Made by a program: the position numbers and the translations under genes
NCBI RefSeq assembly: GCF_034008635.1
Contig: NZ_CP125378.1
Location: 1,602,001 to 1,666,000, forward strand
DNA from: Pseudomonas sp. P8_229
GTDB lineage: Bacteria; Pseudomonadota; Gammaproteobacteria; Pseudomonadales; Pseudomonadaceae
Reading direction: 5' to 3'
Length of the DNA: 64,000 nucleotides
The notes under the pieces: model-generated
What the model was told of the DNA's origin: nothing
Database searches by the model: none
The model's input: the letters and a program-made list of their open reading frames with translations, nothing else
Shown: piece by piece, positions 8,300 through 19,694 of the stretch
Numbering within the stretch: position 1 is the first letter of the stretch
Layout: each line of letters begins with the position of its first letter

Positions 8300-8436
8300 G
8301 GCCAGTCTCTGTCTTGTTCTGGGCAGGCAACGGTGATGCCTGCGGGAACAAAACTATGGCCCGTGTGCGCAAGCGATGCCAGCGACGTTCGTCTTGTGAA
8401 TCGACGGCTATCAGGCGAGCCGATAGCCCGTCAGGA

Positions 8437-8727
8437 TCAGTTGGACGGCAACTGCGGCGGCGCCTGTAACTGGATTTCCTGAATGGTTTCGATCTGCTCA
8501 TGGGCGACGTGCACGCCAGTGAGTTCGCCGATCAACCGCCAGTGCTCGTCGAGGCCGGCACTGATGGTCGCCATGCGATCGATCATGTGGCGGCCGGCGG
8601 TCTTGACCACTTCGTCTTCGCTGCGCAGCAACTCGAAGGACATCGAAGTCACCGACGCGGTGAGGTGAGTCAGTGAGCGAGCCGTGTGGCCCAGCAGTTC
8701 CATTAACAGTTTTTCTTTCGATTCCAT
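8437..8727 (-). CDS. Small helical hypothetical protein
   Basis: This 96-residue protein is predicted to be mostly helical, with heptad-like runs such as ELLGHTARSLTHLTAS. It has no motif I recognise and no signal peptide or membrane segment. A good start follows GGAAGCCCCC on the reverse strand. Its codon use matches the neighbours. A small hypothetical gene lies near argF in P. aeruginosa too, so it is probably a conserved pseudomonad protein of unknown role. It stands alone between the molybdoenzyme gene and the argF promoter region. Confidence 0.75.
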   Translation of the reverse strand: MESKEKLLMELLGHTARSLTHLTASVTSMSFELLRSEDEVVKTAGRHMIDRMATISAGLDEHWRLIGELTGVHVAHEQIETIQEIQLQAPPQLPSN

Positions 8728-9128
8728 GCGGGGGCTTCCTGCGTCGCTCGAAACTTATTTATAACCCAGCACTTTGCTTTAGCAAATGTTTCAGCCTGAG
8801 CATCCGACCAAGCGAAACCGCAACCGCACAGTCTCGAACCGACCCGAGTGACACCCTCCCCGCCACGCCGGATTGCCAAGCCTGTCGGGGCCAGTGTACA
8901 AAGGGGCTCGCTGCTGTCCTGAACCCGGCTTCAAACGCGTGACCGCCACCGGCGGTTCGCCCTCCGAATCCCGCAAAAACCGTAGCCTATTGGAAAAACG
9001 CGACATTTAGTGTCAATATCGCGCCTTCCCCTATTTCGTCGCCCCGTGCGGCTTACGCCGCAGGTCTCGCCCGTTGTTCACTTAAACAAGGCTTTGAGCA
9101 TCTGCGGTTTGTAGCAAAAAGGTAGTCA
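8728..9128. other. 400-base intergenic region between divergent genes
   Basis: This stretch separates the small hypothetical gene (reverse) from argF (forward). I see no supportable reading frame in it. It contains an AT-rich tract near 8755-8785 and an ArgR-like site at 8990-9005. The remainder appears featureless. Confidence 0.6.
8990..9005 (-). promoter_or_regulatory. Candidate ArgR operator of argF
   Basis: On the reverse strand the sequence reads TGTCGC, eight bases, AA. This matches the half-site pattern TGTCGC-N8-AA described for ArgR of P. aeruginosa. It lies about 125 bases upstream of argF, which is ArgR-repressed in P. aeruginosa. A GACA-TTTAG-TGTC dyad overlaps it. Confidence 0.4.
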
Positions 9129-10052
9129 ATGATGAGCGCAAGGCACTTTCTCTCCCTGATGGATTGCACGCCCGAAGAGCTGGTCAGCGTGATCCGTCGA
9201 GGCGTTGAGCTCAAGGACCTGCGTAACCGCGGCGTACTGTTCGAGCCGCTGAAAAACCGCGTCCTGGGGATGATCTTCGAGAAATCCTCGACCCGTACCC
9301 GGATCTCCTTCGAGGCCGGCATGATCCAGCTCGGTGGCCAGGCGATCTTCCTGTCGCCGCGCGACACCCAGCTGGGCCGTGGCGAGCCGATCGGCGACTG
9401 CGCCATCGTCATGTCGAGCATGCTCGATGCGGTGATGATCCGTACTTTTGCCCATAGCACCCTGACCGAATTCGCCGCCAACTCGCGCGTGCCAGTGATC
9501 AACGGCCTGTCCGATGACCTGCACCCGTGCCAGTTGCTGGCCGACATGCAGACCTTCCTTGAGCACCGTGGCTCGATCCAGGGCAAGACGGTGGCCTGGA
9601 TCGGCGACGGCAACAACATGTGCAACAGCTATATAGAAGCGGCGATCCAGTTCGACTTCCAGTTGCGCGTTGCCTGCCCCGAAGGCTACGAGCCGAACCC
9701 TGAATTCGTGGCCAAGGCCGGCGATCGCGTGACCATCGTCCGCGATCCAAAGGACGCCGTGCGCGGCGCGCATCTGGTGAGCACCGACGTCTGGACCTCA
9801 ATGGGCCAGGAAGAGGAAACCGCCAAGCGCCTGAAGCTGTTCGCACCATTCCAGGTCAATCGCGCCCTGCTCGACCTCGCTACCGAGGACGTGCTGTTCA
9901 TGCATTGCCTGCCTGCCCACCGTGGCGAAGAAATCAGCCTCGACCTGCTTGATGACCCGCGCTCCGTCGCCTGGGATCAGGCAGAAAACCGTCTCCACGC
10001 ACAGAAGGCCCTGCTCGAGTTCCTCGTCGAACCGGCATATCACCACGCATGA
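9129..10052 (+). CDS. argF: Ornithine carbamoyltransferase (anabolic)
   Basis: ArgF makes citrulline from ornithine and carbamoyl phosphate in arginine synthesis. The carbamoyl-phosphate loop SSTRTR and the ornithine-binding [10 protein letters not shown] segment are both visible, together with [11 protein letters not shown]. The length of about 306 residues is normal for the anabolic trimeric enzyme. Two ATG codons are adjacent at 9129 and 9132, and AAAAGG upstream suits the first. The stop overlaps the ATG of the ABC ATPase gene by four bases. Confidence 0.96.
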   Translation: MMSARHFLSLMDCTPEELVSVIRRGVELKDLRNRGVLFEPLKNRVLGMIFEKSSTRTRISFEAGMIQLGGQAIFLSPRDTQLGRGEPIGDCAIVMSSMLDAVMIRTFAHSTLTEFAANSRVPVINGLSDDLHPCQLLADMQTFLEHRGSIQGKTVAWIGDGNNMCNSYIEAAIQFDFQLRVACPEGYEPNPEFVAKAGDRVTIVRDPKDAVRGAHLVSTDVWTSMGQEEETAKRLKLFAPFQVNRALLDLATEDVLFMHCLPAHRGEEISLDLLDDPRSVAWDQAENRLHAQKALLEFLVEPAYHHA

Positions 10053-11158
10053 GCCATGAATTACTGCTGAACCTGCGCAACCTCGCTTGCGGCTATCAAG
10101 ATCAACGCGTGGTGCAGAACCTCAATCTGCACCTCAACGCCGGTGACATCGGCTGCCTGCTCGGTTCGTCTGGCTGCGGCAAGACCACCACCCTGCGCGC
10201 CATCGCCGGTTTTGAACCGGTGCACGAAGGGGAAATCCAGTTGGGTGGCGAGACCATTTCCAGCGCCGGTTTCACCCTGGCCCCGGAGAAACGCCGGATC
10301 GGCATGGTGTTCCAGGACTACGCGCTGTTCCCGCACCTGAGCGTCGCGGACAACATCGCCTTCGGTATCCGCAAGCACCCGAACAAGGAACGCGTCACCG
10401 AAGAACTGCTGGAACTGGTCAACCTGAAAAACCTCGGCAAGCGCTTCCCGCACGAGCTGTCCGGCGGCCAGCAACAGCGTGTCGCCCTCGCCCGCGCCCT
10501 GGCACCGGAACCGCAACTGCTGCTGCTCGACGAGCCGTTTTCCAACCTCGACGGCGAGCTGCGGCGCAAGCTCAGCCACGAAGTGCGCGACATCCTCAAG
10601 GCCCGTGGCACCAGCGCGATTCTGGTGACCCACGACCAGGAAGAAGCCTTCGCCGTGAGCGATCACGTCGGCGTATTCAAGGAAGGTCGGCTGGAGCAGT
10701 GGGACACGCCTTACAACCTCTACCACGAGCCGGCGACACCGTTCGTGGCGAGCTTCATCGGTCAGGGCTATTTCATTCGCGGCCAGCTCAGTAGCCCGGA
10801 ATCGGTGCAGACCGAACTCGGCGAACTGCGCGGCAACCGGGCCTATACCTGGCCAGTGGGCGGTGCGGTGGATGTACTGCTGCGTCCGGATGACATCGTT
10901 TACGCGCCGGACAGTGCGCTTAAAGCACGGATTGTCGGCAAGACCTTCCTCGGCGCCTCGACCCTGTATCGCCTGCAACTGCCGACCGGCGCGCAGCTGG
11001 AATCGATTTTCCCGAGCCATGCTGATCATCAGGTGGATGCAGAGGTCGGGATTCGTGTTGCCGCTGAACATCTGGTGTTGTTCCAGGCCAGCGGCAGCAC
11101 TGCTGCGCAAATTCCAGCTGCCGAAAACGGCGTACGCCGCTACAGCGCAGCCCTCTGA
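10049..11158 (+). CDS. ABC transporter ATP-binding protein, Fe3+/polyamine importer type
   Basis: This 369-residue ATPase shows Walker A in [10 protein letters not shown], the signature [15 protein letters not shown], Walker B in LLLLDEP and the switch His in LVTHDQ. The C-terminal 120 residues form a TOBE-like regulatory domain ([15 protein letters not shown]). FbpC and PotA are the closest recognisable relatives. No permease or binding protein is adjacent, so this is an orphan ATPase. It is translationally coupled to argF by an ATGA overlap, so it is probably co-expressed with arginine synthesis. What it energises cannot be told from the window. Confidence 0.88.
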   Translation: MSHELLLNLRNLACGYQDQRVVQNLNLHLNAGDIGCLLGSSGCGKTTTLRAIAGFEPVHEGEIQLGGETISSAGFTLAPEKRRIGMVFQDYALFPHLSVADNIAFGIRKHPNKERVTEELLELVNLKNLGKRFPHELSGGQQQRVALARALAPEPQLLLLDEPFSNLDGELRRKLSHEVRDILKARGTSAILVTHDQEEAFAVSDHVGVFKEGRLEQWDTPYNLYHEPATPFVASFIGQGYFIRGQLSSPESVQTELGELRGNRAYTWPVGGAVDVLLRPDDIVYAPDSALKARIVGKTFLGASTLYRLQLPTGAQLESIFPSHADHQVDAEVGIRVAAEHLVLFQASGSTAAQIPAAENGVRRYSAAL

Positions 11159-11170
11159 TCCAACACCATC

Positions 11171-11267
11171 CCCCTGTAGGAGTGAGCCTGCTCGCGATCG
11201 CGGTACATCCGTCATAGATAATTTGACTGATGTACCGCGATCGCGAGCAGGCTCACTCCTACAGGGG
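11171..11267. repeat. REPIN, TAGGAGTGAGCCTGCTCGCGAT family
   Basis: Two perfectly inverted 39-base arms (11171-11209 and 11229-11267) with a 19-base loop. Each arm is a REP-like palindrome starting CCCCTGTAGGAGTGAGCC. It sits between the convergent ABC ATPase and PhzF-like genes. The same family recurs at 18355-18452. Confidence 0.9.
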
Positions 11268-11274
11268 TTTTGCG

Positions 11275-12057
11275 TTAACCGAGGATCAGGGTGCCGCTGG
11301 CAACCAGCGTTGCATTGCCGCCAATCTTCACCCGCTCACCTTCCAGCCGGCAGAACAACTCCCCACCCCGCGCCGAACGCTGACACGCAGTCAGGCTCGA
11401 TTTGCCCAGACGCTTGGCCCAGTACGGAATCAGGCTGCAGTGCGTCGAACCGGTCACCGGGTCTTCATTGATGCCGATCGCCGGGGCGAAATAACGCGAG
11501 ACGAAATCATGCTGGTTGCCGCGCGCCGTTACGATCGCACCGAGCCAAGGCAATTTCGCCAGGGCAACCATGTCCGGTGTGCAGTCGAGCACTGCCTGCT
11601 CCGACTCCAGCACCACGAACAACTCGTTGGAGCCGAGCACATCCACCGCCTCGACACCCAACGCGCGCTCGACATCCAGCGTCACGCCAATCTCTGAAGG
11701 CACGATCGACGGGAAGTCCAGCCACAGGCGATCACCCTCGCGACTGACGCTCAACGGCCCGGACTTGCAGATGAAGTCCAGGCGCTCGGTGTTTTCCTTA
11801 TAAACCTCGAACAACACGTAGGCGCTGGCCAGCGTCGCATGCCCACACAACGGCACTTCAGTGGTCGGGGTGAACCAGCGGATATGCCACGCCGCGCCTT
11901 CGCGCACCACGAAAGCAGTTTCCGCCAGGTTGTGTTCGGCGGCGATCTTCTGCATCAAGTCGTCCGCAAGCCAAGTATCCAGCCGATAGACCATCGCCGG
12001 ATTACCACTGAACGGCCGATCACTGAACGCGTCGACCTGATGAAACTCGAGCTGCAT
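11275..12057 (-). CDS. PhzF-family isomerase-like protein
   Basis: The 260-residue protein has the diaminopimelate-epimerase-like fold of the PhzF/YddE family. The family glutamate is E46 in NLAETAFV. PLCGHATLASAYVLFE and DPVTGSTHCSLIPYW are the characteristic glycine-rich segments of the two halves. No phenazine genes are present, so it is one of the many family members of unknown substrate. A weak spacer separates it from the YbaK-like gene upstream, which runs in the same direction. Confidence 0.9.
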   Translation of the reverse strand: MQLEFHQVDAFSDRPFSGNPAMVYRLDTWLADDLMQKIAAEHNLAETAFVVREGAAWHIRWFTPTTEVPLCGHATLASAYVLFEVYKENTERLDFICKSGPLSVSREGDRLWLDFPSIVPSEIGVTLDVERALGVEAVDVLGSNELFVVLESEQAVLDCTPDMVALAKLPWLGAIVTARGNQHDFVSRYFAPAIGINEDPVTGSTHCSLIPYWAKRLGKSSLTACQRSARGGELFCRLEGERVKIGGNATLVASGTLILG

Positions 12058-12152
12058 AACCTTCTCCCTGAGTCAGTCGGCAGAGCATGCAGCTCGAGCC
12101 GGATTAGCGCCAGTGACAGAACCGGTCAATTTTCTTGATACAGAGAGCAGCG

Positions 12153-12623
12153 TTACGCACGACCGATGTCGGCGAATTTGGCCTGGGTGTGTTCGGCCAG
12201 CACCGCAGGCGCCAGTTCGACTTCCAGCCCACGCCGGCCGGCACTGACATAAATAGTCGCAAAACCCTGAGCCGAGTTATCGATGAAGGTCCGCAGGCGT
12301 TTTTTCTGCCCCAGCGGGCTGATGCCGCCCAGCAGGTAACCCGTGGAACGCTGCGCAGCGGCCGGGTCGGCCATCTCGACTTTTTTCACCCCTGCGGCGT
12401 GCGCCAGGCCCTTGAGGTCGAGACTTCCGACGACCGGCACGACGGCCACCAGCAATTCACCTTTTTCACTGGCGGCCAACAGCGTCTTGAACACCTGCGC
12501 CGGCTCCAGTGCCAGTTTTTCCGCGGCCTCCAGCCCATAGGACGCGGCCTTCGGGTCATGTTCGTAACTGTGCACGCGATGTTCGGCACGAACTTTTTTC
12601 AACAAGTCCAACGCAGGGGTCAT
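12153..12623 (-). CDS. ybaK: Cys-tRNA(Pro)/Cys-tRNA(Cys) deacylase, YbaK type
   Basis: YbaK hydrolyses cysteine mischarged on tRNA(Pro). The protein of 156 residues has the family segments [19 protein letters not shown] and the [12 protein letters not shown] loop with the catalytic lysine region. The start at 12623 has GGAG six bases before ATG ACC CCT. A longer GTG-started frame at 12647 adds eight residues over this ribosome site. It precedes the PhzF-like gene by about 95 bases on the same strand. Confidence 0.9.
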   Translation of the reverse strand: MTPALDLLKKVRAEHRVHSYEHDPKAASYGLEAAEKLALEPAQVFKTLLAASEKGELLVAVVPVVGSLDLKGLAHAAGVKKVEMADPAAAQRSTGYLLGGISPLGQKKRLRTFIDNSAQGFATIYVSAGRRGLEVELAPAVLAEHTQAKFADIGRA

Positions 12624-12985
12624 GGCAGCTCCAGGCTCGGCATCCACAGAAAAAACCTGTGCCGGATTCTAGGCCATCACATCGTAAAAGGCTCTACCGC
12701 AAGCCCCGATTCCCGGGCTTTGCAGGGAAAGCGCAGGGTTATCGTCGCGGTCATCCGCAGGATCATTCAGCCGACTGATAGTTTAATTGTGACCGATGGT
12801 TCACTTTCGACCTTTGACAGGTTTGTTTCTTGTCTATATTTTTTCGAATCTGAATAATGTAAGAATTATCGTCACCGCAGCACCCAGCAGTAAACCGGGA
12901 ACAGGATGGGGATCCTGCCCCGGGGAAAATCGCGCTCTGCCCAGACGGCAAACGCGCCAGACAACAACAAAAACCGAGGTTTTCA
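12624..12985. other. Intergenic region with the glpF promoter
   Basis: This 360-base stretch separates ybaK (reverse) from glpF (forward). No supportable gene is present. An AT-rich tract around 12775-12870 is the likely promoter area of glpFK. Loose TTCGA words are seen there, but I cannot identify a convincing GlpR operator. Confidence 0.5.
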
Positions 12986-15417
<2,432 letters not shown>

Positions 15418-15443
15418 GCCAACCTGAGGACTGAATAAAGCGG

Positions 15444-15602
15444 TCCAAACAGCGTGAAAGCGTAGCGAGCGAAGGAAAGACAAGGCAAAAACAGGCGAGG
15501 ACCGGCTGGGGTCGCACTCGACTTTACGGGTTTGTAAATGAGCAGTCCGAGCCTGTGTTTAACGCAGTATTTCCGAGCGCAGTAGCTTTCACGTTGTCTG
15601 GA
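15444..15602. repeat. MITE-like element with imperfect 18-base inverted ends
   Basis: The left end TCCAAACAGCGTGAAAGC (15444-15461) and the reverse complement of the right end, TCCAGACAACGTGAAAGC (15585-15602), agree at 16 of 18 positions. The element is about 160 bases, noncoding, and fills most of the gap between glpK and glpR. The shape is that of a miniature inverted-repeat element. From memory, similar sequences recur in other Pseudomonas genomes. I see no second copy in this window. Confidence 0.55.
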
Positions 15603-15669
15603 AACTGGTAGGGAGCGGATTCCTGCGTCATCATGGGCAAATTTTGCACGGCAGCCCAAAGGAAGCCCC

Positions 15670-16425
15670 ATGAATCTGCCTCCCCGTCAGCAGCAAATCC
15701 TCGAGCTGGTCCGCGAACGCGGTTATGTGAGCATCGAGGAAATGGCCACGCTGTTCGTTGTTACCCCGCAAACCATCCGCCGCGACATCAATCAGCTCGC
15801 GGAAGCCAATCTGTTGCGTCGCTACCATGGCGGCGCGGCCTACGATTCCAGCGTCGAAAACACTGCCTATGCGATGCGCGCCGACCAGATGCGCGACGAA
15901 AAACAACGCATCGGTGAAGCCATCGCTGCGCAGATCCCCGATCACGCCTCGCTGTTCATCAACATCGGTACCACCACCGAATCGATTGCCCGCGCCCTGC
16001 TCAACCACAATCACCTGAAGATCATCACCAACAACCTGCACGTCGCCTCGATGCTCAGCGCCAAGGATGATTTCGACGTGCTGCTGACCGGCGGCAACGT
16101 ACGCCGTGACGGTGGCGTGGTCGGTCAGGCGAGCGTGGACTTCATCAATCAGTTCAAGGTTGATTTTGCCCTGGTGGGCATCAGCGGTATCGACGAAGAC
16201 GGCAGTCTGCTCGACTTCGACTATCAGGAAGTGCGCGTCTCCCAAGCGATCATCGCCAATGCACGGCAGGTAATCCTGGCGGCGGACTCCAGCAAGTTCG
16301 GACGCAATGCAATGATTCGCCTTGGCCCGATCAGCCTGATCGATTGCCTGGTCACCGATCAACAGCCAGTGCCGGCATTGGCGCAGTTGCTAAGCCAGCA
16401 CAAGATTCGTCTGGAGGTCGTTTAA
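15670..16425 (+). CDS. glpR: Glycerol-3-phosphate regulon repressor, DeoR family
   Basis: The 251-residue repressor has an N-terminal winged helix ([22 protein letters not shown], shown here in part) and a C-terminal sugar-phosphate sensor domain of the DeoR type, with [14 protein letters not shown] and [11 protein letters not shown]. GlpR releases DNA when glycerol-3-phosphate is bound. A good ribosome site AAAGGAAGCCCC precedes the ATG. The gene lies between glpK and glpD, and candidate operators are found before glpD. Confidence 0.95.
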   Translation: MNLPPRQQQILELVRERGYVSIEEMATLFVVTPQTIRRDINQLAEANLLRRYHGGAAYDSSVENTAYAMRADQMRDEKQRIGEAIAAQIPDHASLFINIGTTTESIARALLNHNHLKIITNNLHVASMLSAKDDFDVLLTGGNVRRDGGVVGQASVDFINQFKVDFALVGISGIDEDGSLLDFDYQEVRVSQAIIANARQVILAADSSKFGRNAMIRLGPISLIDCLVTDQQPVPALAQLLSQHKIRLEVV

Positions 16426-16453
16426 CCCTTTTGCACTTCACTGTTTGCAAGAG

Positions 16454-16554
16454 CCTCTTCGCGAGCAAGCCCGCTCCCACAGTGGGATGAGAGGGGCTGA
16501 CAAATTTTGTGGCTGGTTCAAATCCCTGTGGGAGCGGGCTTGCTCGCGAAGAGG
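16454..16554. repeat. REPIN, GTGGGAGCGGGCTTGCTCGCGAA family
   Basis: Two perfect inverted arms of 29 bases (16454-16482 and 16526-16554) are separated by 43 bases. It lies between glpR and the glpD operators. The same family is found at 22013-22102, 36639-36711 and, diverged, at 57079-57152. Confidence 0.9.
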
Positions 16555-16593
16555 TACTTACAAACAGCACATCTCTAGCGCTCTTGCGCGCCT

Positions 16594-16713
16594 CCAATGT
16601 TCGAAAATTTTCTTTTAACCGCCCTTCGATGAGTTTTTTCAATCGAACGTGACTGGCTGTGCGCGTCTTTATGGGCTACCATTTTCGCAAATGAACATTT
16701 ATGTTCGATTTCC
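16594..16713. promoter_or_regulatory. Cluster of candidate GlpR operators before glpD
   Basis: Three GlpR-like words lie in this stretch. CAATGTTCGAAAAT is near 16596, CAATCGAACGTGA is near 16640, and the palindrome GAACAT-TT-ATGTTC followed by GA is near 16693. The E. coli GlpR consensus is built from ATGTTCG and CGAACAT half-sites. The last palindrome is about 40 bases before the glpD ribosome site, a suitable place for repression. Confidence 0.5.
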
Positions 16714-16747
16714 AAGACAGAAAATCAAAAGAGTCCGAGGCCAGCCG

Positions 16748-18283
16748 ATGTCCACATCAACCTTGCGTACGCCCCCTATCGCCGAGATCTATGATGTTGC
16801 CGTGATTGGCGGCGGGATCAATGGAGTGGGGATCGCAGCGGATGCCGCCGGTCGCGGTCTTTCGGTGTTCCTTTGCGAAAAGGATGACCTGGCCAGCCAC
16901 ACCTCGTCGGCCAGCAGCAAGCTGATCCACGGTGGCCTGCGCTACCTCGAACATTACGAATTCCGTCTGGTGCGTGAAGCACTGGCCGAGCGCGAAGTGC
17001 TGCTGGCCAAGGCGCCGCACATCGTCAAACCGATGCGCTTCGTGCTGCCGCACCGCCCGCACCTGCGTCCAGCGTGGATGATTCGTGCCGGCCTGTTCCT
17101 CTACGACAACCTCGGCAAACGCGAAAAACTCCCGGGTTCGAAAAGCCTGAAGTTCGGCGCCGACAGCGCGCTGAAAAGTGAAATCACCAAGGGTTTCGAA
17201 TACTCCGACTGCTGGGTCGATGACGCCCGCCTCGTGGTGCTGAACGCCATGGCCGCCCGGGAAAAAGGCGCCCACGTGCACACCCAGACCCGTTGCGTCA
17301 GCGCCCGCCGCGCCAAGGGCCTGTGGCACCTGAACCTGGAACGCGCCGACGGCAGCCTGTTTTCGATCACCGCCAAAGCGCTGGTGAACGCCGCCGGCCC
17401 GTGGGTCGCCAAGTTCATCCGTGACGACCTGAAGATGGAATCGCCGTACGGCATCCGCCTGATTCAGGGCAGCCACATCATCGTGCCGAAACTGTACGAA
17501 GGTGATCACGCACACATCCTGCAAAACGAAGATCAGCGCATCGTCTTCACTATTCCGTACCTGAACCACTTCACCCTGATCGGCACCACTGACCGCGAAT
17601 ACACCGGCGACCCGGCCAAAGTGGCGATCACCGACGGCGAAACCGATTACCTGCTCAAAGTGGTCAATGCCCACTTCAAGAAGCAGATCAGCCGCGACGA
17701 CATCCAGCACAGCTACTCGGGCGTGCGCCCACTGTGCAATGACGAATCCGACAACCCTTCGGCCGTGACCCGCGACTACACCCTGGCCCTGTCCGGCAGC
17801 GCAGAAGAAGCGCCATTGCTGTCGGTGTTCGGCGGCAAGCTGACCACCTACCGCAAACTCGCCGAGTCGGCGATGGCCCAACTGATGCCGTACTTCACCC
17901 AGATGCGTCCAAGCTGGACGGCCACCGCCACCCTGCCCGGCGGCGAAGACATGACCACGCCGCAAGCCTTGAGCGCGCTGATTCGTGACAAGTTCGACTT
18001 CGTGCCGACCGAGATCGCCCGCCGCTGGTCCACCACCTACGGCAGCCGCACCTGGCGCATGCTCGAAGGTGTGGAAACCCTGGCCGACATGGGCGAACAC
18101 CTCGGCGGCGGGCTCTACACCCGTGAGGTCGACTACCTGTGCAGCGAAGAATGGGCAACCACCGCCCACGACATCCTGTGGCGCCGCAGCAAGCTGGGCC
18201 TGTTCACTACCCCGGCCGAGCAAGAGAAGCTGGCGGCGTACCTGGGCAAGGTCGAGCAGAACCGCAAGATTGAAGCGGCCTGA
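16748..18283 (+). CDS. glpD: Aerobic glycerol-3-phosphate dehydrogenase
   Basis: GlpD oxidises glycerol-3-phosphate to dihydroxyacetone phosphate at the inner membrane and passes electrons to ubiquinone. The 511-residue flavoprotein has the FAD dinucleotide fold VIGGGINGVGIAADAAGRG, followed by SSASSKLIHGGLRYLEHYEF (typical family signature). The C-terminal domain includes FGGKLTTYRKLAESA. GAGG lies seven bases before the ATG at 16748, so the longer open frame from 16649 is not used. A terminator follows. Confidence 0.97.
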   Translation: MSTSTLRTPPIAEIYDVAVIGGGINGVGIAADAAGRGLSVFLCEKDDLASHTSSASSKLIHGGLRYLEHYEFRLVREALAEREVLLAKAPHIVKPMRFVLPHRPHLRPAWMIRAGLFLYDNLGKREKLPGSKSLKFGADSALKSEITKGFEYSDCWVDDARLVVLNAMAAREKGAHVHTQTRCVSARRAKGLWHLNLERADGSLFSITAKALVNAAGPWVAKFIRDDLKMESPYGIRLIQGSHIIVPKLYEGDHAHILQNEDQRIVFTIPYLNHFTLIGTTDREYTGDPAKVAITDGETDYLLKVVNAHFKKQISRDDIQHSYSGVRPLCNDESDNPSAVTRDYTLALSGSAEEAPLLSVFGGKLTTYRKLAESAMAQLMPYFTQMRPSWTATATLPGGEDMTTPQALSALIRDKFDFVPTEIARRWSTTYGSRTWRMLEGVETLADMGEHLGGGLYTREVDYLCSEEWATTAHDILWRRSKLGLFTTPAEQEKLAAYLGKVEQNRKIEAA

Positions 18284-18303
18284 TCCACCGGCCGATTGAT
18301 AAG

Positions 18304-18338
18304 AAGCCCCTGAGTCTCACGATTCAGGGGCTTTTTTA
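18304..18338 (+). terminator. Terminator after glpD
   Basis: AAGCCCCTGA and TTCAGGGGCTT form a stem with a ten-base loop and a run of T. It lies 20 bases after the glpD stop. Confidence 0.92.
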
Positions 18339-18354
18339 TAGGTCGTACGCCCTC

Positions 18355-18452
18355 CCCCTGTAGGAGTGAGCCTGCTCGCGATAGCTGTCTGGCATTCAAC
18401 ATCTGCGTTGGCTGACACTCCGCGATCGCGAGCAGGCTCACTCCTACAGGGG
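18355..18452. repeat. REPIN, TAGGAGTGAGCCTGCTCGCGAT family
   Basis: Perfect 28-base arms at 18355-18382 and 18425-18452 enclose a 42-base centre. The arms are identical to the outer part of the element at 11171-11267, while the centres differ. Confidence 0.9.
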
Positions 18453-18469
18453 AAGTCGCAGAAACTACG

Positions 18470-18514
18470 TTCGGATTTCCGAACGCGACCTTACGGTCGA
18501 TTCGGTAAACCGGA
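18470..18514. promoter_or_regulatory. Two AauR-type binding sites upstream of aatJ
   Basis: TTCGG-ATTT-CCGAA (18470-18483) matches the inverted repeat TTCGGNNNNCCGAA reported for AauR of P. putida. A second copy at 18501-18514, TTCGG-TAAA-CCGGA, differs at one base. They lie about 80 to 120 bases upstream of the sigma-54 promoter, as enhancer sites should. Confidence 0.8.
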
Positions 18515-18590
18515 TCAGATCAGCCAAAAATAACCGACACAAAACTTTAATACTTTTAAAAATCAATAAGTTAACTATTGTCGACTGGTC

Positions 18591-18606
18591 TGGCACGACT
18601 CATGCT
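18591..18606 (+). promoter_or_regulatory. Sigma-54 promoter of aatJQMP
   Basis: TGGCACGACTCATGCT has the GG and GC dinucleotides exactly ten bases apart (18592-18593 and 18604-18605) and matches TGGCACG-N4-TTGCW except at one position. It is 117 bases upstream of aatJ. The AauR boxes upstream complete the control region. Confidence 0.85.
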
Positions 18607-18721
18607 CTACACTCTCTCGACGAATGACTGCCGTGCCAACACTTCAGGAGCCGTCAGGCATTCGAAGCACAAAAGGGCCGACGAACTGGCTCCATAAAAA
18701 AAACAATTCGAGGAAAATTTG

Positions 18722-19648
18722 ATGCGCATCGTTCCCCATATCCTGGGCGCAGCCATTGCGGCCGCTCTGATCAGCACGCCAGTTTTCGCCGCCGAACTCA
18801 CCGGCACCCTGAAGAAAATCAACGATTCCGGCACCATCACGCTCGCTCACCGCGACAGCTCCATTCCGTTTTCTTACATCGCGGATGCTTCCGGCAAACC
18901 CGTGGGCTACTCCCACGACATTCAAGTGGCCATCGTTGAAGCCCTGAAAAAAGACCTGAACAAGCCAGACCTGCAGGTCAAATACAACCTGGTGACCTCG
19001 CAAACCCGTATCCCGCTGATCCAGAACGGCACCGCGGATATCGAGTGCGGCTCCACCACCAACAACGCCGAACGCGCCCAGCAAGTCGACTTCACCGTCA
19101 ACATCTTCGAAATCGGCACCCGTCTGCTGGTCAAGAAAGACAAGGATGGCAAGCCGTCCTACGCTGACTTTGCCGACCTGAAAGGCAAAAACGTCGTGAC
19201 CACCGCTGGCACCACGTCCGAGCGCATCATCAAAGCGATGAACGCCGACAAGCAGATGGGCATGAACATCATCTCCGCCAAAGACCACGGCGAATCCTTC
19301 AACATGCTGGAAAGCGGCCGCGCCGTTGCCTTCATGATGGACGACGCCCTGCTGGCCGGTGAAGAAGCCAAGGCCAAGAAGCCGGCCGACTGGATCATCA
19401 CCGGTACGCCGCAGTCCTTCGAAGCCTACGCGTGCATGGTTCGTAAAGACGACCCGGCCTTCAAGAAGGCTGTGGATGACGCCATTGTCGGCCTGTACAA
19501 GTCTGGCGAGATCAACAAGATCTACAGCAAGTGGTTCGAAAGCCCGGTTCCACCAAAAGGCCTGAACCTGAACTTCCCGATGAGCGACAAGGTTAAAGAT
19601 CTGATCGCCAACCCGAGCGACAAGCCGGCGCCGGACGTAAAAATCTGA
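18722..19648 (+). CDS. aatJ: Glutamate/aspartate periplasmic binding protein
   Basis: The 308-residue protein has a clear signal peptide ending in TPVFAAE. A type 2 periplasmic amino acid-binding fold follows, with GTITLAHRDSSIPFSYI and NAERAQQVDFT. It delivers acidic amino acids to the AatQM permease. GAGG eight bases before ATG at 18722 sets the start, and the TTG three bases earlier is not needed. The gene is first in the operon behind a sigma-54 promoter. A strong hairpin follows its stop codon, which would favour more of this protein than of the membrane parts. Confidence 0.95.
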   Translation: MRIVPHILGAAIAAALISTPVFAAELTGTLKKINDSGTITLAHRDSSIPFSYIADASGKPVGYSHDIQVAIVEALKKDLNKPDLQVKYNLVTSQTRIPLIQNGTADIECGSTTNNAERAQQVDFTVNIFEIGTRLLVKKDKDGKPSYADFADLKGKNVVTTAGTTSERIIKAMNADKQMGMNIISAKDHGESFNMLESGRAVAFMMDDALLAGEEAKAKKPADWIITGTPQSFEAYACMVRKDDPAFKKAVDDAIVGLYKSGEINKIYSKWFESPVPPKGLNLNFPMSDKVKDLIANPSDKPAPDVKI

Positions 19649-19665
19649 TTCCTGACTAACCTGAT

Positions 19666-19694
19666 CGCCTGAGGGAGCCACCCTCCCTCAGGCG
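19666..19694 (+). terminator. Intercistronic hairpin after aatJ
   Basis: CGCCTGAGGGAG and CTCCCTCAGGCG form a perfect 12-base stem with a five-base loop. There is no clear T run. Such hairpins often protect binding-protein transcripts and reduce read-through into permease genes. Confidence 0.6.

Noticed and set aside
19666..19694. Full Rho-independent terminator separating aatJ from aatQMP
   Set aside because: There is no T run and the genes form one transporter, so it is better viewed as a stabilising intercistronic hairpin.
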